From Planococcus citri (Eukaryota; Arthropoda; Insecta; Hemiptera; Pseudococcidae), in assembly GCF_950023065.1 (NCBI RefSeq), contig NC_088679.1, forward strand, positions 47,802,001-47,866,000: a stretch of DNA of 64,000 bases. Direction: 5' to 3'. The notes beneath the pieces are model-generated. The model saw nothing but the letters and a program-made list of their open reading frames with translations, was not told where the DNA came from and made no database searches. How positions within the stretch are numbered: the stretch's first letter is position 1; every line of letters starts with the position of its first letter. Position numbers and translations under genes: made by a program. Positions 27,674 through 37,505 of this stretch are shown here, in pieces.

Positions 27674-28452
27674 TCAAACCGCTATTATTGGACAATCGTG
27701 CACTGCTTTTGTAGTAACACATCCTTCCTCCCTAATTTTAAATTCTTTGTCTTTATAAGTAGCAACATTCCAAGAATTTATGTATAAATCATCGGCAATT
27801 TTTTCAAAATCTTCAAGCTTCAAATTAGTACCTTGTTGATATCTACTGTATCCTTCAACTTCAACAATATCTCCTTGAACAGCTTTTGGAGGCACATCCA
27901 GAATATCTTCTGATTCTCCATCGTGGGCTAAAAGTAACATTCCATTGGAAAATTCACCTGGTGTATGGCTAATATTGTACAACTGTAGTGATGCGATGTT
28001 CAGTAAAAATAATGTCTTTTTATTTCGGAGGTGTCCTAAAGGTATTTTGTATCTGTAAAGGTTGCTGAGCTGTAAAAATAAATTTGTGTAGGTGAGCTAG
28101 CGCATACACACTTGGAATTCTCAAAAATAAAATTGCATCGCTTACGATCACTGTTGGCGCGAATGTGGCAAAATCGACTCTTATGAGCGCTAATTCTGGA
28201 TGTTCCGGATGACAGCTTACTTCCAAAATTTTTCCCACGCGAATATTCAAACTTCCAAAATCAGGTTCAACTATATTCGTACCTACACTTCAGAATTTTG
28301 CAATGAATGAAATGCCTACCACATAACTGCATATTTGCACCAAAATTACTTATCGAAATCTTCAACGTACCCAATACGTGTGAAGGGATCAAACAGCAAC
28401 ATAATATTTTCAAATTAATGGAAATCATCGCTAAATTTTTTGATCGATACAT
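27674..28452 (-). CDS. Secreted EMAPII-like protein, paralogue c
   Basis: Three exons on the minus strand: 28452-28371, 28282-28146 and 28069-27674, giving 204 residues. Exon 1 encodes a basic start and then the hydrophobic ISINLKILCCCLIPSHVLG, which reads as a signal peptide. An alternative start at Met9 would leave a more typical leader. Exon 2 opens the EMAPII OB-fold with EPDFGSLNIRVGKI, as in AIMP1. Exon 3 keeps GDIVEVEGY and VATYKDKEFKI. The HPxAD and KPxKMRG signatures linked to tRNA binding in AIMP1 are altered (HPEHPEL; SLQLYNI). The first intron is phase 1 and the second phase 0, exactly as at the matching points of AIMP1. There is no coiled coil and no Lys-rich linker. It is the last of four tandem genes. 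Function unknown; an extracellular, cytokine-like or salivary role is inference. Confidence 0.8.
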
Positions 28453-29363
28453 TTCAGTTGAAATATCACCAATTTAAGTAATCATGATCACTTATTCAAA
28501 TTGAGGTAGGTAAAAACATTATTTTGTATATTGGTGGGTAACATTTTGATGGGATGAGATAACGGATGAATTATCTTTATCATATGTGGAGCTCATATCT
28601 TTTGCTAAGCAATTCAATCAAGAATTAAATGAGGGAATACATTTCATCCTGAATTAATTAAAGCAAATGATATATACCTAAATTTATGCTCTACGCAGAT
28701 GCGATACGTAGGCTATACGAATTTGTAACAGATTCGTCATCAAGTAAGTAAACACTAAACTTAGGTAGGTACTAGGTACACCTACATCTGCAACATGTAA
28801 TTTCAAATGACGTAAGTATAGTGCACTAACGCAAATATATACGAATTTTTTTTTGCAAATAAAATGTGATCATTTCATTTGAATAAAGTTGAATGAGATT
28901 TGTCATTGTTGACTACTGACTCATGTAGTCATGTAAGTAAAATGAAATGATCATAGCTAATTTCTCTCCTCGTAAGTATAGGTAGGTACCTTAAATATAG
29001 GAACAACTCTGAATTTGAAACATGAACTACCTACGTAAAGAAACCAAAAATAACGAAAAAAAGACGAACAGTGGCACAGCCTAATTTATTTTTTCTGAAA
29101 ACTTTTGCATGTTTTTTTAAACTTAAAAAAAATGTAAAATGAAGCAAGTGATATTAAATTTACAATTGGATATTTACCTACGCCATTAATTATGTAGTTA
29201 CTAATCAATTAAAAATTGTAGGTACTAATTTCAAACAAACAAAAAAATTGAAGAACAAAAAAATAAAAAAGCAGCAACAACAATACATAAATAAATACTT
29301 AATAGCCTAAATAATAATAATTCATACGAGATTAAAATAAACAAAAAAGCAAACCTTGTTCAG
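28453..29363. other. Intergenic DNA between EMAPII-like paralogues b and c
   Basis: AT-rich spacer with several TAGGTA motifs. I found no leftover EMAPII exon. It should contain the promoter of paralogue c and the 3' UTR of paralogue b. Confidence 0.5.
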
Positions 29364-30983
29364 TTATAAATTGAACAATTCATTAAGCTCCTTAATGTTT
29401 TTCTTTTTTACAATGAATTCTTTTTTCAAGCCAGGATTATTAGGACAGCTTTCACATATGATAGGGGCAGCTTTCACGTATGTTGACAGCAAAATTCCTT
29501 TGCCACTGACATTCAAATATTTCTTTCTCTGATATTTGGCAATTCTGTTCATATCAATAGTCAAATCTTGGAAAATTTTTTCTGTCGTGGCAAAATCCAA
29601 AGACGTTTTAGGCTCGTAATTTATTCCTTCAATCAAAACCACATCGTTTGGTTGAGCTCCTAAAGGAGGATTCAACAACTCGGTCATTGTATAGCCTTCT
29701 TCACTATCAGGGCCTTGAGTGTACAAGACCGAACCATGAGAACTGATATTATATATGTTCTGAGGATCTATGTTCAGTAAAAAAGGCGTTAGACGGCCTT
29801 CAAACTCGTCTATCTTCATGATTTCCGCCAAACCACTAACCTGAAAGAGAATATGCAATCGCAGATTATCGAAGAAAATTTTTTTAAAAGTGTGACAAGC
29901 AAATTTGGAAGGCAACAGATGTTTCTTACGATGGTTCTAACTGGCATATCACCAAACCGAACTTTCAACTGATAATAGTCACTCGTTTGAGGAATGTTTT
30001 CTACACGCACAATTTTTCCTATTCTTATATCAAGTAAACCAAAACCAACTTCTGTTTCTTTCTGTTCATTTTGACCTATATCATCACAAGAAAAAATATT
30101 ATAAATTTTTCACATAAGTAAGTACCTACGTAAATTGTATTTCAAAAGATAGGTAGGTACATCTATTATTAGATGCAATGTTTGAAATTGTACCTACAAT
30201 TCCTGAAATTGACAGTTTTTTTTTGTACAAATGGCGAAATGTACCTACAATATTTCTGCACAAAATCGTAAATTTAAACAACTCTGTACAAGTTGTTTGA
30301 GCAAAGCCTGAAGGCCGAAATTATACAAACATGTCTCACTTACAATGAAAAGTTGAATCCTGAATACTTGTGAAACGTGTTTTTGAGAAAGGCCACTCAA
30401 AGAAGGTTTTTGTGATTCAATCACTAGGTACCTATTTATTGAAGATAAATGCTCATTGGTAAGTCCAGTTAAAATTTAGAATTTAAATTCGTATCAATCA
30501 TCATTAAGATTAATGTGATCAAGTTTGAAATCTCTGCTGCGCCAGATAAAGAATTTTTTCGCCCTATATGCATTCAATAAGTTACCACATTCTTTTCTCC
30601 CATTCCATTTCCCTTTATTTTTTAATACCTATCCTGACAGTTGAAACAAATTCAAAATTTGGATTCTCGATTTTTACTGAACTGATAGTCTATAAAATCA
30701 ACTTACCCTCTTGATTCTAGCATTTATCTCCAAGAAGTAGGGTTAAACCACACACAACGCTCTCCTTTAAGTGCGACCTTCTTCAGACTTCTTACCAAAT
30801 CAACTGCAAGATTTGGATATTGCACAAAAAAAGTTGCAAATTTTAGGAATTGTATGGTATAGTTTTGGTTTTGGACATTACACCTAACACATCTAATTTA
30901 TATATACATAATTACCTACCATACGATAAACTTGTTACACAAAACAAAAAACACAAAAAATTGAAGTTTTCTTTCAACGTCAT
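29364..30983 (-). CDS. Secreted EMAPII-like protein, paralogue b
   Basis: Three exons on the minus strand: 30983-30920, 30075-29930 and 29840-29364, giving 228 residues. Exon 1 encodes a leader of about 22 residues (basic start, core FLCFLFCV, then TSLSYG) that reads as a signal peptide. Exon 2 carries GFGLLDIRIGKIVRV, the start of the EMAPII OB-fold. Exon 3 carries VSGL, which matches human AIMP1, then a diverged body with NDVVLIEGINYEP and SGKGI. The tail is longer than in AIMP1, with a CESC pair and a basic, Lys-rich end (VKKKN). Intron phases (1 then 0) match AIMP1. The tRNA-binding signature is replaced (IPQTSDYY; DPQNIYN). It sits between paralogues a and c. Function unknown. Confidence 0.8.
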
Positions 30984-31551
30984 CCTTTTTTGCAACTTGA
31001 ATTGAGTTACTGAGAATATTATTATTGATTAAATAGTTACCTAATCTAAAATCATCGATTTAATATCGAAAATTACTACCTAACAGGTTTTATTGATTTA
31101 AAGGACTGAAATTTCTCTTTGAATATAAGTAGGTGCCTATAGTTTATAAAGGGGAAGGAGATTTCCAATTTTTTCTGGAAAATGTAGCCCATTTCTTGAG
31201 CCAACACGTACTGTAATACTTTTTAATAGAAAAATGACTGAAATAGGTAAGCTTCGAATTGAAAAAAAGTATAGAAGAATTTAAAGTTGCACAACACCAA
31301 TCTGCGTTGGTAACGAATAAAGAGATTCTTTCTCAACTCCAAGTAGGTATACCTATTGTACTTTTGACCAGAAAAATGAAAGAAAGCATTTCTAAAGATT
31401 AACAGAACTGTATTTTTTAAGTAGGTACCAAATACTAATTTTAAAAAGCTATCAAGTAGGTAGTTGTAATCCTTGAGCATTGTGATATAAAAAAAGAACA
31501 GAATTCGGCGAATGATTGAAAAAAATGCACGTGTAAACGTTTATTAAAATT
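30984..31551. other. Intergenic DNA between EMAPII-like paralogues a and b
   Basis: AT-rich spacer with no supported gene. The minus-strand frame at 31223-31480 is rich in Phe, Leu and Tyr from AT bias and has no start context or splice support. Confidence 0.5.
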
Positions 31552-32339
31552 TTAAAACTCATTCCTTAATTCGATATTATTGAGATTTTCCGTAGTTGCG
31601 GGTCCTTTTCCAGCAACATTCAAAGATATGTTTTTATAGGTTACGACACCTTCTTCGTTCACTCTCATGAAAGACATTAATTTCCAGAAATTTGACTTCG
31701 AGGTATCGATTTCAGGAAGAGGTTCGTATTCGTATCCTTCAACATAAACGATATCACCCTCTACGCTACCCTCGGGAGGATCAATGACATTGAGCCACCA
31801 ATCATCTACCACAGTAGATAAAATCATTGCTTGAGTTATAGGACCCATAATTTTGAGAGGTTTTACGTTGATAATGAAAACACATAAACGATTTCTGAAG
31901 TCTTCCACCCTCAAGTAAGTCGCTATTTCGCACACCTAGACATATAAATACGAAAACTTTAAAGAACTGTACATATGTAGGTATAATGGCCTACATCGAA
32001 AATGAAAAATTACTTACACAAGTCAACTTGATACTATTATTAAAATCCACTTTCATGTGAAAATGCCCTAAATCGTTTATATGAACATCTACCCAAAAAA
32101 TTCTTCCCACTCTGATATCAAGGTCACCAAAATCAAGTTCGTAAAGTTCTCCGCTTTCGGTAACAGGTTCATCTGAATCTGTAAAAGCAAAATCATGCTA
32201 CTCTGATCAAGACAAAAAAAAAATCAGATACAGTAGATATCAACTAAAATTAAAAATTTCACTTACCGAAAGAATAAACAATCGCATAAAATGAAAACCA
32301 AAACCACAGAGAAGTGGTTATTTTAGAAGAATGCATCAT
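31552..32339 (-). CDS. Secreted EMAPII-like protein, paralogue a
   Basis: Three exons on the minus strand: 32339-32267, 32178-32018 and 31935-31552, giving 205 residues. Exon 1 encodes MMHSSKITTS followed by the hydrophobic LWFWFSFYAIVYSF, read as a signal peptide. Exon 2 has an acidic linker and then DFGDLDIRVGRI, the EMAPII opening. Exon 3 keeps VEDFRNRLCVFIINVKPLKI, PPEGSVEGDIVYVEGYEYEP, VTYKNISLNVAGKGPATT and is the closest of the three to AIMP1 (compare PPEGSVPGDIVRVEGYEYKP). The HPxADxLYVEKVD stretch of AIMP1 has become VHINDLGHFHMKVD. Intron phases are 1 and 0 as in AIMP1. It lies about 0.6 kb downstream of AIMP1 on the same strand. Function unknown; secretion is predicted only from the leader. 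Confidence 0.83.
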
Positions 32340-32942
32340 TTACGTAATTGCATTACATCACATTTGAAATAAATTGAAAGAAAGAATTTAGGAATTTTTT
32401 TTTTAATATTTAAGTATGCGACATATCGCAAATTGCGCTTATCAAACGATGTTACCGAAATTACTGATCAAAAAGTTCTCTATAATATTCATGTAATTTC
32501 CTTTTTGAATTTCTGAAAGACGGTCAGTGCTACTTTTCAATGCATACCAACAGGTTAGAGTGATTTCGTGCTTTTGTAAACTAGGTATGTTTTTCTAAAT
32601 TTCGCACACGAAGTATAAGAGCAAGTTTTTAAAATAAAATCAGATTACAAAAACATAAATTCATTAAATACAAGTAGCTTTTCATATTTTTATTGGGTAA
32701 GTATTTCACAAAGTGTTCCATCGATAGAAGACACAACAAATCAACTCTCAATAATGAAATCATTCATCTGAAGAACAAACAATAAATATCATTACACGAG
32801 AAGTTCGGCATTGCTTTTTATTCATGTAGGTATCTACCTATCAATAAATAATGCAACACTTTTTTCGTAAGCACATGCGAAATACAAATCAAAAAAACAA
32901 AAAAGTAGAAAAAATGACTAAGAACGATGGTAGTTTTTTTTT
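32340..32942. other. Intergenic DNA between AIMP1 and paralogue a
   Basis: AT-rich spacer with no open frame of note. It should hold the AIMP1 3' UTR and the promoter of paralogue a. Confidence 0.5.
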
Positions 32943-34407
32943 CTATTTTATATTAGCATTAGTAATGAAACGAGTGGTAGCTGGTCCTTTTCCACCGACA
33001 TTCCACGGTATACCCTTATAAGTAGCAATTTTATCTTGATTCACTTTCAAATGCGGCGATATTACCTCAAGAATGTTTTTCTTAGGAGTAATATTGGGTT
33101 CAGGTTTGTATTCATATCCCTCAACACGAACGATATCACCAGGGACGCTGCCTTCGGGAGGAATTAAAATTTCGACTTTCTCTCCTTCACTGGCACACAT
33201 TATCATACCTTCGGAAGTAATGCCTCGCATTTTTTGTGGTTTCAGATTTGTAAGAAATAAAGCCACACGATTTTGCATTTCTTCAATCGGAATAACAGGA
33301 ACCAAAGCGCTCAGCTGCAATGGATACATAAAAATTAATCAACTATTAAACATGGCAAAACGTGAAGAAGTTTAGCAACTTACAATAGTCAAACATGAAG
33401 GACCGCCAAAATCTACTTTTTCCACGTACAATTTGTCAGCATTCGGATGTCTTTCAACTTGCACAATTTTCCCAACTTTGATATCGAGTAATCCGAAATC
33501 TGGTTCGGTTTCACTCGCTTTCGTAACGTTGGTTTGCCCTTTTAAAAATTTAAGAATTTCATTCGGATAAAGTATCAACAATAAACAGAAAGTGCCAGAC
33601 AAGTTTCATTCATTGCATGGCATCAAAATTTAATGAATAAAAGTACATTAACTGCTATCCAAAGCTCTGATACCTTTCGTTGATTTCTTGCTTTTAGAAA
33701 CATCAGTCTTTTTCTCTTCGACGTCGGATTTTTGAGGAACCTTCTCAGGTTCTTCAACAACACATTTCACTTCTGTGGTAGTGGTGGTAGCAGCTTGTGG
33801 AGAAATGGGAATCTGAAAAACGAATATAATGAGGCCACTTGTTACTAGGCGTATGAGTGATAAACTAATCACAGAAATGAAAGAATAAGAAATTGAAAAG
33901 GTGATAATAAACAGATGACTATGTAAGGGTCTTTTAATGTTTTATAGGCATTTACATAGCTGAAATTCAATCAAATGATTTCAAGTGGGTAATGATTTTT
34001 TCGCTCGCTATGGTCGTGCACATCAATATTACACTTCAAACACCAATATAATATCATTAGGTAAGGTTTGTAAAAAATTATTACTTGAGGTATGTTATTG
34101 GCAATACGTAATTTAATTAGTTCTTGTTTGCATTCCTCAACTTGCTGCTCTAGGACACGATTTTCCGCCTGCAACTGAGAAATTCGATTCTCACCATTCG
34201 TCTTATTCAACTGGAAAGCAGCAGACGAAACTTCTGATATCTAAAATGAAATTAAATCATAATAATACGTTTGCATTGAAAATGTTTGAATTCTTATGAA
34301 ACGTGAATGTTTTACCAACTACGTACTTCGTCATTTATGGATTTCAAAAGTTTGGCGATTCTGGACGAATTCAAATGAACTTTCGATAGAGTTTCCGAAA
34401 TGATCAT
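32943..34407 (-). CDS. AIMP1: AIMP1 (p43), multisynthetase complex scaffold with EMAPII domain
   Basis: Five exons on the minus strand: 34407-34327, 34240-34085, 33812-33674, 33538-33384 and 33314-32943, giving 300 residues, close to the 312 of human AIMP1. Exons 1-2 form a coiled coil (about residues 25-78, with QLQAENRVLEQQVEECKQEL) which in the family binds arginyl-tRNA synthetase and AIMP2. Exon 3 is an acidic and Lys-rich linker ending in KSKKSTK. Exons 4-5 are the EMAPII tRNA-binding domain: DFGLLDIKVGKI, HPNADKLYVEKVDFG, LKPQKMRGITSEGM, PPEGSVPGD, VATYKGIPWNVGGKG. The protein holds the cytosolic tRNA-synthetase complex together and delivers tRNA. It appears intact and is the likely source of the three downstream paralogues. 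An unspliced exon 3 would add GIRALDSS and stop. Confidence 0.95.
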
Positions 34408-34888
34408 GATTGCTATGACGTTATGTCTTTCAAAGAGGAAAAGTAAGTATTTTGAAACTAAAAACTGAGTGAGAATAGTAAATTTCCAATTTGCTTAGAA
34501 CAAGACAACAAGCCTTTTCTTTAATAGTTTAATTTTACTTAGTTCTTGTGATCATGTTATCACTCGACTTTGATTTTGATAAGACACCGGCACACCTGAC
34601 AGACACGCGTCAATTTAGAGAGAATGTTCTGGTTTACCTCCGGGTAAACCACCCACAGGCGAGAATAACGTGTACCTTAGGGAATGTTACGATCAGGTTT
34701 ACCTAGGGGTAAACCCCGACGAAAATTTCAAGGAATGTTACCATGCATGTTTACTCGAGAGTAAACCCAGACAAAATTTTTAATTTTATCATGCATTTGG
34801 TAAGATAAGATTTTGTTTTCAGTGTTGGGGGGCGCGCTCGGCTTCGCCTCGCGCGTGTCCGTATCTCCTACTTTTGCTACGCGAGTAC

Positions 34889-35540
34889 CAGTGTTGTGCG
34901 TAACGATATTTTTTTTCGTTCCGTTATTTCGTTACGTTACAAAATTAGCATTTTTTTCGTTACGTTTTTTCGTTACAGTACTTGTAACGAAAAAAATGCT
35001 GTAACGGTATTTTTCGTTACACCGGTACTTGAACTTTTTCGTTACGTTCTTTTCGTTATTTCCGTTACGATTTTTTCGTTACAGAAACGTTTTTTCAACG
35101 TAGAATTGATGATATTTTCAAAGAAAAATGCATTTGTAACGAAAAATTGTAACAGAAATGGCTAAAATAACGGAACCAAAAGGTTTAAATACCAGTGTAA
35201 CGAAAAAAATACCGTTACATTTTTTCGTTACGGATATAATCATGATACAATTACGTTTATTAAAAAGGGAATTTTTGAAAAAGTCAAGCTTGGAAGGTAA
35301 AAAATCTCATTTTTTGACTCAACTTGAAAATATTGTAACTAAAAAAATAACAAAAAAGGTAACAGAATTTTTTCGTTTTTCGTTACGTTACATCAAGAAA
35401 AATATCGTTATGTTACGTTTCAGTTACACAACATCACATGATCAAAATAACGTTTTCGTTACAGTTCCGTTACCTGTAACGAAAAAAATTTCGTTATTTT
35501 CGTTTTTCGTTACAGTTACTGTTACGGGACGCCAACACTG
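34889..35540. mobile_element. hAT-type MITE, copy 1 (652 bp)
   Basis: The ends are CAGTGTTG ... CAACACTG, and a perfect 8-base duplication GCGAGTAC flanks it at 34881-34888 and 35541-35548. The body is dense in GTTACGAAAAAA/TTTTTTCGTTAC motifs in both orientations. CAGTG-type ends with 8-base duplications are typical of hAT elements. The open frames at 34896-35165 and 35158-35670 are produced by the simple repeats and are not real genes. It appears identical by eye to copy 2. Confidence 0.88.
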
Positions 35541-35548
35541 GCGAGTAC

Positions 35549-35782
35549 TCCTCGTGAATCGGGCGCTTCGCGCCCTCGCGGCCCCTCAAGGGCCGCACTC
35601 GGAGCAAGAGCTCGCTTCGCTCACTCTGCACTTATTCGGTCGGGCGCTTCGCGCCCTCCCTCAATATTAACATATCAGCATTTAACCTAACCTTAACCTA
35701 ACCTCTCTTTAATAATTACAAAATCATACCGAATAGGACCATGCTGCTTTCATAATTTTTTTTTTTGCAAAGTGTCGTGTCA
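35549..35782. repeat. GC-rich hairpin-bearing segment and TTAGG-like tract
   Basis: This segment and 34822-34888, on the other side of MITE copy 1, form one stretch that the MITE interrupts. It contains GGGCGCTTCGCGCCC twice (near 35559 and 35641), a perfect hairpin, and CTCGCTTCGCTCAC. A run AACCTAACCTTAACCTAACC (near 35686) is the complement of TTAGG-like repeats. Probably the remains of another repeat, with no coding sequence. Confidence 0.45.
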
Positions 35783-36065
35783 CACATGAGCAGGGATGCG
35801 GAGCGGAACTGAACCGGAACGAACCGGAACGCTAAACCCCTAACTTTTGGGAGAATTTTGGCGGAGCGGAACGGAACCTGGAGCAACTTTCAAAAAATAT
35901 GCAGGAGCGAAACCGGAACCGAACCGGAATAAAAATTTGGGTTTTTAAAGCTCCGACCTAACAAAATTTTTTGACCTTTAATGAACGATTTTCAAGATTA
36001 TAGTGTGAACAAAAGGTGTTTTTGCTGAAATTTTACCTCAATAAACTAGAAAATTGTAAAAAGAC

Positions 36066-36717
36066 CAGTGTTGTGCGTAACGATATTTTTTTTCGTTCCG
36101 TTATTTCGTTACGTTACAAAATTAGCATTTTTTTCGTTACGTTTTTTCGTTACAGTACTTGTAACGAAAAAAATGCTGTAACGGTATTTTTCGTTACACC
36201 GGTACTTGAACTTTTTCGTTACGTTCTTTTCGTTATTTCCGTTACGATTTTTTCGTTACAGAAACGTTTTTTCAACGTAGAATTGATGATATTTTCAAAG
36301 AAAAATGCATTTGTAACGAAAAATTGTAACAGAAATGGCTAAAATAACGGAACCAAAAGGTTTAAATACCAGTGTAACGAAAAAAATACCGTTACATTTT
36401 TTCGTTACGGATATAATCATGATACAATTACGTTTATTAAAAAGGGAATTTTTGAAAAAGTCAAGCTTGGAAGGTAAAAAATCTCATTTTTTGACTCAAC
36501 TTGAAAATATTGTAACTAAAAAAATAACAAAAAAGGTAACAGAATTTTTTCGTTTTTCGTTACGTTACATCAAGAAAAATATCGTTATGTTACGTTTCAG
36601 TTACACAACATCACATGATCAAAATAACGTTTTCGTTACAGTTCCGTTACCTGTAACGAAAAAAATTTCGTTATTTTCGTTTTTCGTTACAGTTACTGTT
36701 ACGGGACGCCAACACTG
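36066..36717. mobile_element. hAT-type MITE, copy 2 (652 bp)
   Basis: Same family and orientation as the copy at 34889. The ends are CAGTGTTG and CAACACTG, with a perfect 8-base duplication AAAAAGAC at 36058-36065 and 36718-36725. The body appears identical to copy 1 by eye, including the same fortuitous open frames. A separate target duplication shows it inserted independently rather than arising as a local copy of a larger block. Confidence 0.88.
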
Positions 36718-36844
36718 AAAAAGACATGGTAAATGACATGAAAAAGACCATTTATACAACGTACTTTTGGAACAAAGCTGCAATTTTCAGCGATCAAAAT
36801 TCAAATTTCTCATGTGAGCAGTGAGGTGGACTTTAAATTTCATT

Positions 36845-37505
36845 CAGTGTTGGTGTACTGTAATGGAAACTGTAACGAAAAACGAAAATAACGAAATTTT
36901 TTTCGTTCCAGGTAACGGAACTGTAACAAAAACGTTATTTTGATCATGTGATATTGTGTAACTGAAACGTAACGTAACGATATTTTTCTTGATGTAACGT
37001 AACGAAAAACGAAAAAATTCTGTTACCTTTTTTGTTATTTTTTTAGTTACAATATTTTCAAGTTGAGTCAAAAAATGAGATTTTTTACCTTCCAAGCTTG
37101 ACTTTTTCAAAAATTCCCTTTTTAATAAACGTAATTGACTAATTGTATCATGATTATATCTGTAACAAAAAAATGTAACGGTATTTTTTTCGTTACACTG
37201 GTATTTAAACCTTTTGGTTCCATTATTTTAGCTATTTCTGTTACAATTTTTTGTTACAAATGCATTTTTCTTTGAAAATATCATCAATTCTACGTTGAAA
37301 AAACGTTTCTGTAACGAAAAAATCGTAATGGAAATAACGAAAATAACGTAACGAAAAAGTTCAAGTACCAGTGTAACGAAAAATACCGTTACAGCATTTT
37401 TTTCGTTACAAAGTACTGTAACGAAAAAACGTAACGAAAAAAATGCTAATTTTGTAACGTAACGAAATAACGGAACGAAAAAAAATATCGTTACGCACAA
37501 CACTG
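36845..37505. mobile_element. hAT-type MITE, copy 3, inverted (661 bp)
   Basis: Same family as copies 1 and 2 but in the opposite orientation, with several base differences (for example GGTGTACTGTAATGG at its left end). Perfect 8-base duplication ATTTCATT at 36837-36844 and 37506-37513. Together with copy 2 it forms a large inverted repeat inside the host element. Confidence 0.87.

Noticed and set aside
34896..36718. Open frames of 89-170 codons at 34896-35670 and 36016-36718
   Set aside because: They come from GTTACGAAAA repeats in the MITE copies and are the same in each copy; no protein family matches.
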